Of a stretch of 64,000 bases of DNA, positions 32,475 to 41,767 are shown piece after piece. The translations under genes and the position numbers were made by a program. The notes below the pieces were generated by a model. That model had not been told where the DNA came from, did no database searches, and was given only the letters and a program-made list of their open reading frames with translations. The stretch is from contig NZ_AUBV01000016.1 in NCBI RefSeq assembly GCF_000429425.1, positions 1 through 64,000 on the forward strand, given 5' to 3'. Position 1 is the stretch's first letter. Each line of letters starts with the position of its first letter. Source of the stretch: Algoriphagus mannitolivorans DSM 15301 (lineage in GTDB: Bacteria; Bacteroidota; Bacteroidia; Cytophagales; Cyclobacteriaceae).

Positions 32475-33722
32475 ATGCTCTTTTTCCGACTCACTTTGGA
32501 AAGCTTGCGGTTCGCTCTGAACGCCCTAAGAACCAACCTTACCCGCACTGTTTTATCTCTTTTGGGGGTAACAGTGGGGATTTTCGCCATTATCACGGTA
32601 TTCACCTTGGTGGACTCACTGGAGAACAAAATCAAATCTTCCTTTGCCTTCCTTGGAACCAATGTAATGCGTGTGGATCGTTTTCCTTTTGCCTCAGGCC
32701 CTCAGGATTACCCATGGTGGAAGTATTTTAGGAGGCCTGCAGCCACTTTCGCTGAGTATAAATTTTTGGAATCGAAAGTCAAAAATGCTGAAGGGGTAAC
32801 GATCTCTGCGTCCTCCACCACTACTGCCCAAGCGGGCAGCAATGCATTTGAAGGAATGGCTTTGACCGGAGTTGCGTATACCTACCAGGATGTTTACGAG
32901 GTAGCATTGGAGGAAGGTCGGTATTTTTCTGAAGCTGAAATCAATGCTTCCAGAAATTTGGCCATTCTCGGAAAAAAGATTGCCAATACATTATTCCCTA
33001 ATCAGCCTCCCTTGGGACAAGAAGTGAAAATCAAAGGAATGAAATTCAGAGTGATCGGAATATTTGAGGAAGAAGGAGAAGGTTTTTTGGATTTACCTTC
33101 CAAGGATGAAGCTTGCTTGATTCCTTATGGGGCCTTTACCAAAATGTACTATACAGGGCGAAATGGCCTAGAGCCCACTATCGCACTTAAGGGAAAAGAC
33201 GAAGATGTTGGGTTGGTAGCTTTGGAAAATGAACTAACAGGTCTTCTTCGGGCAAAAAGAGGCTTGAAACCCACACAAGAAGAAAATTTTGCGTTGAATA
33301 AAACTGAGTTTATCCAAAATGCCATCGGATCTATTTTCGATGTGATTTCAGTCGCCGGTTGGGTAATCGGTGGATTTTCGATCTTGGTTGGTGGGTTTGG
33401 AATTGCCAACATCATGTTCGTGTCAGTAAGGGAAAGGACCAATATTATTGGGATTCAAAAATCCCTTGGTGCAAAAAATTATTTCATTCTTTTCCAATTC
33501 CTTTTTGAGGCTATTTTCTTAAGTCTTATTGGAGGAGGAACAGGCATTTTGCTGGTTTTCTTCTTAAGTTTTGTTCCGATTGGAAGTCTTGATCTGGTGC
33601 TTTCCTTTGGAAATATCATCCTGGGAATAGGAGTTTCTTCTATTATTGGAGTGGTAGCTGGGATCGTTCCGGCGACGCTGGCTGCCAGACTGGATCCCGT
33701 GGAAGCGATCCGGACTGCATAA
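32475..33722 (+). CDS. MacB/FtsX-type ABC transporter permease
   Basis: This 415-residue permease has one N-terminal helix (VLSLLGVTVGIFAIITVFTL, about residues 28-47), a large periplasmic MacB-PCD domain (about 50-270), and three C-terminal helices (about 290-310, 335-365, 375-395) in the FtsX fold, ending with the conserved PATLAARLDPVEAIRTA. Such proteins couple cytoplasmic ATP hydrolysis to work on periplasmic proteins, toxins or lipoproteins. No ATPase partner is adjacent, so it must pair with one encoded elsewhere. It converges on recA. Confidence 0.92.
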   Translation: MLFFRLTLESLRFALNALRTNLTRTVLSLLGVTVGIFAIITVFTLVDSLENKIKSSFAFLGTNVMRVDRFPFASGPQDYPWWKYFRRPAATFAEYKFLESKVKNAEGVTISASSTTTAQAGSNAFEGMALTGVAYTYQDVYEVALEEGRYFSEAEINASRNLAILGKKIANTLFPNQPPLGQEVKIKGMKFRVIGIFEEEGEGFLDLPSKDEACLIPYGAFTKMYYTGRNGLEPTIALKGKDEDVGLVALENELTGLLRAKRGLKPTQEENFALNKTEFIQNAIGSIFDVISVAGWVIGGFSILVGGFGIANIMFVSVRERTNIIGIQKSLGAKNYFILFQFLFEAIFLSLIGGGTGILLVFFLSFVPIGSLDLVLSFGNIILGIGVSSIIGVVAGIVPATLAARLDPVEAIRTA

Positions 33723-33749
33723 GGAATTCCGGTAGAAAGGTATAGAGAC

Positions 33750-33790
33750 TAAAAAAGGCTGGTGAGATTACTCGCCAGCCTTTTCTGCTT
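33750..33790. terminator. Bidirectional terminator between the ABC permease gene and recA
   Basis: AAGGCTGGTGAG (33755-33766) pairs with CTCGCCAGCCTT (33771-33782), one G-T wobble, with A6 on the left and T-rich sequence on the right. The genes converge here. Confidence 0.88.
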
Positions 33791-33805
33791 TTTTTGAAAG
33801 AAGAA

Positions 33806-34834
33806 TTAATCTTCCAAATCCACTTTTGGTTCGGTAGGCGTCAGGCCAGAAGCAGCTTTGATTTTGGTCTCCAATTCATCCATCAATTCCGGATTATCCA
33901 AAAGAAGGTTTTTAACCGCATCTCTACCTTGACCGAGTTTTTCGCCATTGTAGCTAAACCAAGATCCCGCCTTTTTGATGATTTCAAGTTCCACGCCCAA
34001 GTCTATCACTTCGCCAACTTTAGAAATACCTTGGCCATACATGATATCGAATTCTACCACTTTAAACGGAGGTGCAACTTTGTTTTTCACCACCTTCACT
34101 CGGGTACGGTTTCCTAATACATTATCAGCTCCCTCCTTGATTTGACCTACTCTTCTGATATCTAATCGAACAGAGGCATAGAATTTAAGGGCATTACCGC
34201 CGGTGGTAGTCTCTGGGTTGCCAAACATGACACCGATTTTCTCTCTCAACTGGTTGATAAAAATACAGGCACATCCAGTCTTATTGATTGCTCCAGTGAG
34301 TTTTCTCAATGCTTGGGACATCAATCTAGCCTGAAGACCCATTTTGCTTTCGCCCATTTCACCTTCCAATTCCCCTTTAGGAACCAAAGCCGCCACTGAG
34401 TCAATTACAATGATGTCGATAGCACCTGAACGGATCAGATGTTCTGCAATCTCCAAGGCTTGTTCCCCATTGTCAGGCTGGGAGATCAGGAGGTTTTCGG
34501 TATCTATTCCCAGCTTTTCTGCGTATGACTTATCAAAAGCATGTTCCGCATCAATAAATGCTGCCATGCCACCGGCTTTCTGGGCCTCAGCGATACAATG
34601 CATCGTTAAGGTCGTCTTACCTGAGGATTCAGGTCCATAGATTTCAATGACTCTACCACGCGGAATCCCTCCTACACCCAAAGCCATATCCAGCCCCAAG
34701 GAACCAGTAGAAATAGCCGGTATATCCTGGACTGTATTGTCACTGAGCTTCATCACTGTGCCTTTGCCATAAGCTTTTTCGAGCTTATCGATCGTCAGTT
34801 GAAGCGCTTTCAGTTTTTCAGCATTATTATTCAT
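33806..34834 (-). CDS. recA: Recombinase RecA
   Basis: This 342-residue protein forms filaments on single-stranded DNA and drives strand exchange and SOS induction. All RecA landmarks are present: Walker [21 protein letters not shown], Walker [11 protein letters not shown], the loop motif [40 protein letters not shown] and [16 protein letters not shown]. The length is normal. No LexA-type operator could be identified upstream. The gene is monocistronic, with the DUF3108 gene divergent to it. Confidence 0.98.
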   Translation of the reverse strand: MNNNAEKLKALQLTIDKLEKAYGKGTVMKLSDNTVQDIPAISTGSLGLDMALGVGGIPRGRVIEIYGPESSGKTTLTMHCIAEAQKAGGMAAFIDAEHAFDKSYAEKLGIDTENLLISQPDNGEQALEIAEHLIRSGAIDIIVIDSVAALVPKGELEGEMGESKMGLQARLMSQALRKLTGAINKTGCACIFINQLREKIGVMFGNPETTTGGNALKFYASVRLDIRRVGQIKEGADNVLGNRTRVKVVKNKVAPPFKVVEFDIMYGQGISKVGEVIDLGVELEIIKKAGSWFSYNGEKLGQGRDAVKNLLLDNPELMDELETKIKAASGLTPTEPKVDLED

Positions 34835-35013
34835 ATAGTATGAAAGATTATAAAATTAGGATTAACGAAATTTACCAAATACCCGCCCATTCTCAATGGA
34901 AAAGTAGGATTGTTTTAGAATCCCAAATTTGTACTTTTATTTATCCAAACAGACCTTTTTTTCGTTTACCATTAGAAAAAAAATCGTTTTTGTCATTTAT
35001 TGTCACAAATTCA

Positions 35014-35802
35014 ATGAAGAAAGTCGTCCTGCTTATCCTTGGGCTATTTCTATGCTTCCCACTGGCATTCGGTCAAAAAGAAGCTAAAAACCAAGCTTTT
35101 ACCTTTGGAGAAGAATTGATTTTCCAAGTAAGCTATGGCTGGCTTAATCTTGCAGAAGCCAGAATGCAAGTGGCAAAAAGACCAGTTCAAACCGGAGCCA
35201 AAACCCATTACAAGATTGACGCCTTTGGCAAAACCAAAGGAGCTGCCACCATTTTTGGTAAAGTCAATGATAATTGGGGAACCCATTTGGACACGAGCAG
35301 TCTATTGCCTTCTCTCTCTTATCGACATATCGAGGAGGGGAATTACAGAAAACATGAGCTGGTTCACTTTGATCAGGATAAAAAGGTAGCAAAAATGGAA
35401 CTGTATGATCGGGACAACCGATCTGTTCAGGAAGTCAAAGAATTTGACCTTCCGGGGACAGTCCAGGATTTAGTCAGTGGATTTTACTTCTTAAGGACCA
35501 TGGATCTGGCGAATCTCAAAAAAGGCCAAGAAATATTGATCACCGGATTTTTCGACAAAGAAATATATAACCTAAAATTAATATACGAGGGCACGGATGT
35601 CCTTCAAACCAGCTTAGGTAAAAAAGAAACCTATATTTTTTCCCCTAGAATGCCCAAAAACAAACTCTTTCGAGGTGAATTTCCGGTGAAAGTTTGGGTA
35701 ACTAAGGATCAGAACAAAATTCCTGTTAAGATTAAGGCAAATCTCTTCATTGGTTCCCTAAACTTGGACATTGAATCTGCCAAGGGATTGAGAAATAATT
35801 GA
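35014..35802 (+). CDS. DUF3108-family periplasmic protein
   Basis: I start this at 35014, giving a signal peptide (MKKVVLLILGLFLCFPLAFG) and 262 residues; the longer frame to 34840 adds a leader without signal character. The mature protein starts with FTFGEELIFQVSYGWLNLAE, the opening of DUF3108 proteins, which are periplasmic beta-rich domains of unknown function. The C-terminal KVWVTKDQNKIPVKIKANLF is also typical. It lies upstream of the PhoB/PhoR-like genes but ends 149 bases earlier, so it is probably not in their operon. Confidence 0.9.
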   Translation: MKKVVLLILGLFLCFPLAFGQKEAKNQAFTFGEELIFQVSYGWLNLAEARMQVAKRPVQTGAKTHYKIDAFGKTKGAATIFGKVNDNWGTHLDTSSLLPSLSYRHIEEGNYRKHELVHFDQDKKVAKMELYDRDNRSVQEVKEFDLPGTVQDLVSGFYFLRTMDLANLKKGQEILITGFFDKEIYNLKLIYEGTDVLQTSLGKKETYIFSPRMPKNKLFRGEFPVKVWVTKDQNKIPVKIKANLFIGSLNLDIESAKGLRNN

Positions 35803-35823
35803 TTGGACAACTCTTTCAAAAAG

Positions 35824-35843
35824 TTAACATTCAGGTAACATTA
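35824..35843. promoter_or_regulatory. Direct repeat TTAACATT-TCAGG-TAACATT, candidate PhoB/PhoP-type box
   Basis: TAACATT occurs at 35825-35831 and 35836-35842, an 11-base period. PhoB boxes of proteobacteria and PhoP boxes of Bacillus (TTAACA direct repeats) share this one-turn period. It lies 110 bases before the start of a PhoB-like regulator gene. Function is inferred. Confidence 0.4.
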
Positions 35844-35951
35844 TCCTTGATTTTCGATTTTTTGCAGATTGAATTTACTTCTTGACCAATTAATGTTTGG
35901 TTTGGATCTTCAAATAATCACTATTTTTAACCAAACCTTTACAAAAACTCC

Positions 35952-36641
35952 ATGGGTGATAAACAGAAAATCAAAGTTCTGGTCGTTGACGATGAATCAG
36001 ACATTGTTGAAATTCTTAAGTACAACCTCCAAAAAGAAGGGTACGAGGTTGCCACAGCTGAGGATGGAATCAAGGGCGTGAAGACCGCCATTAAATTCCA
36101 ACCAGATGTCATCCTTCTGGATATCATGATGCCAAATCAGGACGGCGTGGAGACTTGCCTTCAGCTCCGCCAGATCCCCGAACTCAAAAATACTTTTATC
36201 ATCTTCCTGACAGCAAGGATGGAAGAATACTCAGAAGTGGCAGCATTTGACGTTGGAGCCGATGACTACATCACCAAGCCAATCAAGCCCAGAGCTTTGA
36301 TGAGTCGGATTGCGGCACTTTTCCGAAGGGAAAGCAAAAAAGAACAAGAACAATCTCAAATTAAAATCCGGGATTTGATCATTGACCGGGGGAGTTATAC
36401 CATTGATCAATCCGGGAAAACCATCACTCTTCCCAAGAAGGAATTTGAATTATTGTATTTTCTTGCCAAAAACCCTAATATGGTTTTCAGTAGGGATGAG
36501 TTGCTTCACAATATTTGGGGATCTGATGTGTTTGTTTTGGCAAGAACTGTGGACGTTCACATCCGGAAAGTCAGGGAAAAAATTGGAGAGGACTACATTT
36601 CTACGGTAAAAGGAGTAGGATACAAGTTCGATTTGGGATAA
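35952..36641 (+). CDS. OmpR/PhoB-family response regulator
   Basis: This 229-residue regulator has a receiver domain (about residues 8-125) with acidic pocket DDE, phosphoacceptor D57 in ILLDIMMP, and KP in DYITKPIKPRA, followed by an OmpR-type winged helix (about 135-229) with LPKKEFELLYFLAKNPNMVF and RTVDVHIRKVREKIGED. The adjacent kinase starts directly after its stop, so the two form an operon. Sequence style and the PhoR-like kinase suggest phosphate control, but the signal is not proven. Confidence 0.95.
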   Translation: MGDKQKIKVLVVDDESDIVEILKYNLQKEGYEVATAEDGIKGVKTAIKFQPDVILLDIMMPNQDGVETCLQLRQIPELKNTFIIFLTARMEEYSEVAAFDVGADDYITKPIKPRALMSRIAALFRRESKKEQEQSQIKIRDLIIDRGSYTIDQSGKTITLPKKEFELLYFLAKNPNMVFSRDELLHNIWGSDVFVLARTVDVHIRKVREKIGEDYISTVKGVGYKFDLG

Positions 36642-37700
36642 TTGATGTTTACAGGATCCAGAGGGATATCTTTGATTTTGGCGGTGGCTATCTCCACTTT
36701 GGTGATGGCTTTTCTGTCACTTTTCCCTGCCACCACCTCCACCACTTTGTTGGGAGTATGGGTTTTGACTTTTTCTATTTCCTATCTTTTGATCACGATC
36801 ACACTGGAGTTTTTGGTGTATCGGGAGATCGGTAATATTTATTCCCTTTTGGAGAAAATCCAAAAAAAGGAGTTGACTGAAATCCAGGACAAATCCATCA
36901 AATCCTCACTTTCTCCCCTTAAACGAATTAACGCTGTCATAAACTCCTACGCCAACGCACGTCAGCGGGAGATCGACACGCTACAAAAAAACGCAGAGTT
37001 TAGACGTGAATTTATCGCAGACATTTCACATGAGCTCAAAACCCCGATTTTTGCCACTCAAGGTTATATCCATACCCTCTTGGATGGAGCCATTGAGGAC
37101 AAGCAGGTTCGAATGAAATTTCTAAAGCGTGCGGCCAAAAGTTTGGATTCTTTGGACATTCTAGTTCAGGATCTCCTTACGCTGAACCAAATGGAGAGCG
37201 GGGTAATCAAATTCAACTTCACAGAATTTGACTTGAAAGAACTTATTTTAGAAGTAATCGAAGAGCTGGAACACAAAGCTTCCAAAAGGGATGTGAAGAT
37301 TATTTTTGAATTTGAAGCTGAGAGAAAATACAACACTCTCGCCGACCGCCAGAAGATTTACAGGGTCTGCCAAAACCTGATTTTTAATGCAGTGAAATAC
37401 AATCACAATGGTGGTGAAGTGCGGGTTGGCTTGAAAATCCACAAATCCACCATCCAAGTGGAAATCAAAGACAACGGACATGGCATTCCACCGGAAGATT
37501 TAAAGCGGATTTTTGAGAGATTCTACCGGGTAGAAAAAAGCAGAAACAAAAAAGAAGGGGGAACGGGCCTTGGATTGGCTATTGTCAAGCATATTTTGGA
37601 AGGGCATAAAAGCAAGATTTCCGTCAGCTCCACTGTTGGAAAAGGATCTATTTTCAGCTTTTCACTTCCTTTGGAAAAAGACAAGAAAGCAGAGGCCTAA
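36642..37700 (+). CDS. Membrane sensor histidine kinase (PhoR-like)
   Basis: This 352-residue kinase has two N-terminal helices (about residues 9-28 and 36-58) with almost no periplasmic loop, a HAMP-like linker, a HisKA domain with phospho-accepting H130 in FIADISHELKTPIF, and an ATPase domain with NLIFNAVKYNHNGGEVRV (N box), DNGHGIP, and GGTGLGLAIVKHILEGH (G2 box). The missing periplasmic domain means it likely senses a membrane or partner-protein signal, as PhoR does through PhoU and Pst. No pst or phoU gene is in the window. Confidence 0.95.
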   Translation: MMFTGSRGISLILAVAISTLVMAFLSLFPATTSTTLLGVWVLTFSISYLLITITLEFLVYREIGNIYSLLEKIQKKELTEIQDKSIKSSLSPLKRINAVINSYANARQREIDTLQKNAEFRREFIADISHELKTPIFATQGYIHTLLDGAIEDKQVRMKFLKRAAKSLDSLDILVQDLLTLNQMESGVIKFNFTEFDLKELILEVIEELEHKASKRDVKIIFEFEAERKYNTLADRQKIYRVCQNLIFNAVKYNHNGGEVRVGLKIHKSTIQVEIKDNGHGIPPEDLKRIFERFYRVEKSRNKKEGGTGLGLAIVKHILEGHKSKISVSSTVGKGSIFSFSLPLEKDKKAEA

Positions 37701-37725
37701 TTTACTCAGGAAAATTATCGGAAAA

Positions 37726-38109
37726 TCAAGCGACGTACTCCGCAAACAAATTTTCTAAGGTCCCCTCCAAATCTGCTGTCAAGCCTGTATGTGGTCTGGA
37801 AGTCTGCAACATTGAACTTCTCATTGCTGTCAACCATCGAAATCTAGAGGCAGCATCCTGGAGAGCGATAGGATTCCCCATCTTTTCCCCTCGGCAGATT
37901 TTCTCGAAAGACTCCAGATAACATGTAATGGTTTCTAAATCAACCTCGGGATCCAAGGCTAGCAACTTTGCCTCAGGAAGATAGATCTTACACGCTATCC
38001 AGTCCTTTTTCTTGCAACAGACCACTACGCCCACATTGACAAACTCCTCCCTTTCTACTCTGGGCACGATTCGAATCAAGGCATACTCAAATAGGTGCTT
38101 ATCGGACAT
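37726..38109 (-). CDS. DUF3037-family protein, partner of the HipA-like kinase
   Basis: This 127-residue cytoplasmic protein matches the DUF3037 family, with its characteristic FEYALIRIVPRVEREEFVNV start and the later block RFRWLTAMRSSMLQTSRPHT. The family has no known activity. Its start overlaps the end of the HipA-like kinase gene by 11 bases, so the two are coupled. I recall this gene pair from many bacterial genomes, which suggests one functional unit. Confidence 0.9.
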   Translation of the reverse strand: MSDKHLFEYALIRIVPRVEREEFVNVGVVVCCKKKDWIACKIYLPEAKLLALDPEVDLETITCYLESFEKICRGEKMGNPIALQDAASRFRWLTAMRSSMLQTSRPHTGLTADLEGTLENLFAEYVA

Positions 38110-38896
38110 TTTTGGCTCCGTTTACAAATACTTCAGAATTCAAAAATCTTCTCCATAGAAACTCACGATAGACGTTTCTGGCTTCTTCCGCTGAATCCGT
38201 GTCTCTGGAAGTCAAAATCCATTCGTCGGGGATCATTTCCACAACCTCCCCAATCATTTCCTCGGTGATAAGGGATTTCATTTCTTCATCTACCCTCTCC
38301 AATTGAGTAGCTCTGGGAAGCAATACATGGTCTTTAATTATAGGAAAGGTACTTTTCACCTGATTTTCCCAGTTTTCCCAAGAATGTTGAAAAATCATAG
38401 AGGCCCCATGGTCTATCAGCCAGAGTTCACGGTTCCAGATTAGGAGATTGGTATTTCTGAAGGTCCGATCTACATTAGTGATCCATGCATCAAACCAGAC
38501 CAAGCGGGAAGCCAAATACTCATCGGCTTGGGTAGCTCCTGGATCAAATGTCAAAGCTTTGGATAAAAAATGCAGACCGAGGTTGAGTCCCTGACTTCCT
38601 TTCAGCAAATCCTGGATTTCCTCATCTCCTTCAGATCTTCCAAAAGCCTCATCCAAATCTGCAAAAACCAGTTCAGGCACTTTGAAACCCAACTTTCTGG
38701 CCAACTCACCTCCTACCAGCTCTGCAATAAGAGCTTTCTCTCTTTGTCCTGCTCCTTTGAATTTAAGCACATAGCTAAACCCATCATCTGCTTCTGCTAA
38801 AGCCGGGAGGGAGCCACCTTCTCTCAAAGGCATCACATACCTGACGACCTGAACTCTTCTTAAGGCATGCAACGAGGAGGTGATTCTTTCTGACAT
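38099..38896 (-). CDS. HipA-like kinase
   Basis: I start this at 38896 (MSERITSSLHALRRVQVVRY, 265 residues). The kinase core is visible: an ATP-binding lysine in SYVLKFKGAG, a catalytic loop WITNVDRTFRNTNLLI with aspartate and asparagine in the HipA spacing, and the metal-binding aspartate in LWLIDHGASMIF. HipA phosphorylates a tRNA synthetase and is normally paired with the HipB antitoxin; no HipB-like gene is here, and the partner is instead DUF3037. It may therefore be a kinase of a different system. Confidence 0.85.
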   Translation of the reverse strand: MSERITSSLHALRRVQVVRYVMPLREGGSLPALAEADDGFSYVLKFKGAGQREKALIAELVGGELARKLGFKVPELVFADLDEAFGRSEGDEEIQDLLKGSQGLNLGLHFLSKALTFDPGATQADEYLASRLVWFDAWITNVDRTFRNTNLLIWNRELWLIDHGASMIFQHSWENWENQVKSTFPIIKDHVLLPRATQLERVDEEMKSLITEEMIGEVVEMIPDEWILTSRDTDSAEEARNVYREFLWRRFLNSEVFVNGAKNVR

Positions 38897-39015
38897 TAGA
38901 GCTGACCAAGCTAAATACTCAGGCAAATTACATTTGAAATCGGAAAATCAGAATCCCGGAGAAAATTAACCGAACAACCTTTGAGGAAGAATTAACTTTT
39001 ATCTTTTGAAATCCC

Positions 39016-39023
39016 TACCTTTG
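39016..39023 (+). promoter_or_regulatory. Candidate -7 element TACCTTTG of the pseudouridine synthase gene
   Basis: TACCTTTG matches TAnnTTTG 27 bases before the ATG at 39051. No clear TTG is found at the right distance. Confidence 0.5.
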
Positions 39024-39050
39024 CCCGCTCTTTGAAGAGGCAGGAGATCC

Positions 39051-39761
39051 ATGAAGAAAGTAGATTTTCAACATCTTATTCTATTTGAAAACGAGGATTA
39101 CCTAGTAATCAACAAGCCGCCCTATCTATCGAGCTTAGACGACAGACATGAGGCGCAGAACATCCTGGACCTTGCCAAGATGCACACAGCAGATGCCCAG
39201 CTGTGCCATCGATTGGACAAGGAAACTTCCGGATGTCTGGTGATTGCCAAGAATCCAGAGGCCTACAGGCACTTGGCTATTCAGTTTGAAAATAGGGAAG
39301 TAGAAAAAGTCTACCACGCAGTCATTGATGGGATCAAGGATTTCCGGCAGGAGCTGGTAGATCGAAATCTCGTCGCGACAAACAAGGGAATCGCCAAAGT
39401 CAGTAAAGAAGGAAAGTCGGCACAGACCGTTTTCAACACCTTGAAAACCTACTATGCGCACACCTTGGTCGAATGCAAGCCGATAACAGGCCGTTTGCAT
39501 CAGATCCGGGTACATTTGGCCTACTTAAAGTCCCCCATCTGCGGTGACACTTTATATGGAGGCAAGCCTTTGTTCCTTTCTTCACTCAAGCGCCGCTTCA
39601 ATCTCAAAAAGGACACGGAAGAATTACCGATCATGCAGCGGGTGTCACTTCATGCTTTTTCAATTTCTTTCGAAGGAAGGGATGGAAAGCAGATTCAAGT
39701 GGAAGCCCCCTACCCCAAAGACTTTCAAGTTTTGGTGCAACAGTTGGAAAAAAACAGCTAA
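39051..39761 (+). CDS. RluA-family RNA pseudouridine synthase
   Basis: This 236-residue enzyme converts uridines in RNA to pseudouridine. The catalytic aspartate is D56 in CHRLDKETSGCLVIAKN, and KPITGRLHQIRVHLAYLKSP gives the second conserved motif. There is no N-terminal S4 domain, so it is a short single-domain member, closer to RluC/TruC-like forms. The exact target site in rRNA or tRNA cannot be told. It has its own promoter element and lies before the ribosomal-protein operon. Confidence 0.93.
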   Translation: MKKVDFQHLILFENEDYLVINKPPYLSSLDDRHEAQNILDLAKMHTADAQLCHRLDKETSGCLVIAKNPEAYRHLAIQFENREVEKVYHAVIDGIKDFRQELVDRNLVATNKGIAKVSKEGKSAQTVFNTLKTYYAHTLVECKPITGRLHQIRVHLAYLKSPICGDTLYGGKPLFLSSLKRRFNLKKDTEELPIMQRVSLHAFSISFEGRDGKQIQVEAPYPKDFQVLVQQLEKNS

Positions 39762-39803
39762 AGCACTCACTACTCGAAAGAGGTAAACCAAATTCCATTT
39801 TGA

Positions 39804-39829
39804 AATTTTCACTTAAGCAAGTGAAAATT
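39804..39829 (+). terminator. Hairpin after the pseudouridine synthase gene, possible terminator
   Basis: AATTTTCACTT (39804-39814) and AAGTGAAAATT (39819-39829) form a perfect 11-bp stem with a 4-base loop, but no long T run follows. It separates this gene from the rplM promoter. Confidence 0.45.
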
Positions 39830-39850
39830 AGGGATTAGGATTGGGAATAG

Positions 39851-39882
39851 TTTGCATGGAAAAAATAATACTTCTATCTTTG
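39851..39882 (+). promoter_or_regulatory. Promoter of the rplM-rpsI operon: TTTG, 20 bases, TATCTTTG
   Basis: TTTG (39851-39854) is followed after 20 bases by TATCTTTG (39875-39882), a full match to the Bacteroidota consensus, leaving a leader of about 50 bases before rplM. Confidence 0.8.
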
Positions 39883-39938
39883 TGTCCCTTTTTGGGGTCG
39901 ATAATTAATTAAAAAGCTAAAAATTAAACAGTTACACA

Positions 39939-40382
39939 GTGGATACTCTGAGCTATAAAACCATCTCAGCCAACAACTCCACCGTAGAAAAGCAATGGGT
40001 CATTGTGGATGCCCAGGCTGCAATTCTAGGTAGATTGGCGAGTGAGGTTGCAAAAATCTTGAGAGGAAAGACGAAGCCTAGCTTCACTCCTAACGTGGAT
40101 TGCGGAGACAATGTCATCGTAATCAACGCAGACAAGGTAAGACTGACAGGTGACAAGTGGGATGCAAAAGTATATGTGCGCCACACCGGTTACCCAGGTG
40201 GACAGCGAATTTCTACACCTAAATTGTTGAAGCAGAAGTCTTCAGCAATCTTGGTAGAAAAGGCTGTAAGAGGCATGTTGCCTAAAAACAGATTGGGAAG
40301 AAAATTGTACGGAAACCTGTACGTATATGAAGGTGCTGAGCATCCTCATGCGGCACAGCAACCAAAAACCATTACCCTTTAA
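39939..40382 (+). CDS. rplM: Large ribosomal subunit protein uL13
   Basis: This 147-residue protein binds 23S rRNA early in 50S assembly. Its sequence MDTLSYKTISANNSTVEKQW is the usual Bacteroidota uL13 start, which fixes the initiation codon as the GTG at 39939; no ATG fits. GDNVIVINADKVRLTGDKW and MLPKNRLGRKLYGNLYVYEG are family blocks. rpsI follows after 10 bases, the standard pairing. Confidence 0.97.
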   Translation: MDTLSYKTISANNSTVEKQWVIVDAQAAILGRLASEVAKILRGKTKPSFTPNVDCGDNVIVINADKVRLTGDKWDAKVYVRHTGYPGGQRISTPKLLKQKSSAILVEKAVRGMLPKNRLGRKLYGNLYVYEGAEHPHAAQQPKTITL

Positions 40383-40392
40383 GTAGAAAAGC

Positions 40393-40779
40393 ATGGAAAC
40401 GATCAACAAAATCGGTAGAAGAAAAACCTCCGTAGCTCGTGTCTACATGACTCCGGGTAATGGAAAAATCACCGTAAATAACCAAGCCATTGAAGTTTAC
40501 TTCCCTTTCGATTTGCATCAAATCGTCGTGAAGCAGCCTTTGACCCTTGTAGGGGTAGATGGTAGCTACGATGTACAAATCAATGTAGACGGTGGTGGTA
40601 TCAAAGGACAAGCTGAAGCAGCCCGTATGGCAATCTCCAGAGCGCTTTGCGAATTCGATGCAGCTCACAGAGGTCCTTTGAAAAAAGAAGGCTTCCTTAC
40701 TCGTGACCCTAGAATGGTAGAACGTAAGAAGCCAGGACGTAGAAAAGCAAGAAGAAGATTCCAGTTCTCCAAGCGTTAA
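40393..40779 (+). CDS. rpsI: Small ribosomal subunit protein uS9
   Basis: This 128-residue protein ends in the conserved basic tail [17 protein letters not shown] that reaches the P-site t[15 protein letters not shown] at the start and [20 protein letters not shown] in the middle are signature blocks. It follows rplM and is followed after 38 bases by rpsB. Confidence 0.98.
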   Translation: METINKIGRRKTSVARVYMTPGNGKITVNNQAIEVYFPFDLHQIVVKQPLTLVGVDGSYDVQINVDGGGIKGQAEAARMAISRALCEFDAAHRGPLKKEGFLTRDPRMVERKKPGRRKARRRFQFSKR

Positions 40780-40817
40780 TCGGAACAATCTTCATTCAAT
40801 AGAAAACAATTTCATTC

Positions 40818-41579
40818 ATGTCAAAAATCGAATACAAAGACTTACTGGATGCTGGTGTTCACTTCGGACACTTGACGAGAAAGTGGGATCCAAGAATGGC
40901 TCCATATATTTTTATGGAGAAGAACGGTATCCACATTATCGACCTCAACAAAACGCTTGCTTGCCTCGAAGAAGCATCCAACGCAATCAAGCAAATCGTA
41001 CGTTCCGGCAAAAAAGTAATGTTTGTCGCTACGAAAAAACAAGCCAAAGACTTAGTAGCTGCAGAAGCTCAGCGTCTGAATATGCCTTACGTGACCGAAA
41101 GATGGTTGGGTGGTATGTTGACCAACTTCGCAACTATCAGAAAGTCCTTGAAGAAAATGTCCTCCCTTGAGAAATTGATGAAGGAAGATTCTTACAAGAA
41201 CTTGGCGAAGAAAGAGCGTCTGATGGTAAGCCGTCAGAAAGAAAAAATGGAATCCGTATTGGGCGGTATCGCTGACCTAAGCAGACTTCCAGCAGCTCTT
41301 TTCGTAGTGGATATCAAAAGAGAACATATTGCTATCGCTGAAGCTCAAAAATTAGGCATCCCAGTTTTCGCATTGGTAGATACCAACTCCAACCCTAACG
41401 AGGTGGATTTCCCAATCCCTGCAAACGATGATGCATTCAAGTCTGTGTCTTTGTTGGTAAAAGCTTTCGGAGCTGCCATCGAAGAAGGTCTTTCCGAAAG
41501 AAAGAAGGACAAGGACGATGCTAAACTTTCTGAAGAGGAAGAAGCAAAAAGAGCTGTGGACGCCGACACTCAAGACTAA
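40818..41579 (+). CDS. rpsB: Small ribosomal subunit protein uS2
   Basis: This 253-residue protein shows uS2 signatures: [40 protein letters not shown], and [21 protein letters not shown] long acidic/basic C-terminal tail (from about residue 225) is an extension seen in many Bacteroidota. It lies in the same operon as rplM and rpsI, and is separated from tsf by a strong terminator. Confidence 0.98.
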   Translation: MSKIEYKDLLDAGVHFGHLTRKWDPRMAPYIFMEKNGIHIIDLNKTLACLEEASNAIKQIVRSGKKVMFVATKKQAKDLVAAEAQRLNMPYVTERWLGGMLTNFATIRKSLKKMSSLEKLMKEDSYKNLAKKERLMVSRQKEKMESVLGGIADLSRLPAALFVVDIKREHIAIAEAQKLGIPVFALVDTNSNPNEVDFPIPANDDAFKSVSLLVKAFGAAIEEGLSERKKDKDDAKLSEEEEAKRAVDADTQD

Positions 41580-41601
41580 TCCACAATCAATTTGAATACA
41601 G

Positions 41602-41642
41602 AAAAATTGAACATCTGGCTCTGGTCGATGTTCAATTTTTTG
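41602..41642 (+). terminator. Intrinsic terminator between rpsB and tsf
   Basis: ATTGAACATC (41606-41615) and GATGTTCAAT (41626-41635) form a 10-bp stem, followed by a T run. Confidence 0.85.
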
Positions 41643-41767
41643 TTTCTACTCAAGCCCTCTTTAGAGGAACTTAAATTGTCTTAAAGCCCAAAGGTGGATT
41701 TACAGGTAAATTTGCCGGAGGATTTTGAAAGAAATTATTAATCGTTGATATAAAAACTGATCACAAC

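Noticed and set aside
34840-35013. N-terminal extension of the DUF3108 protein
   Set aside because: The signal peptide starts at 35014; the upstream part is AT-rich recA/DUF3108 intergenic sequence.
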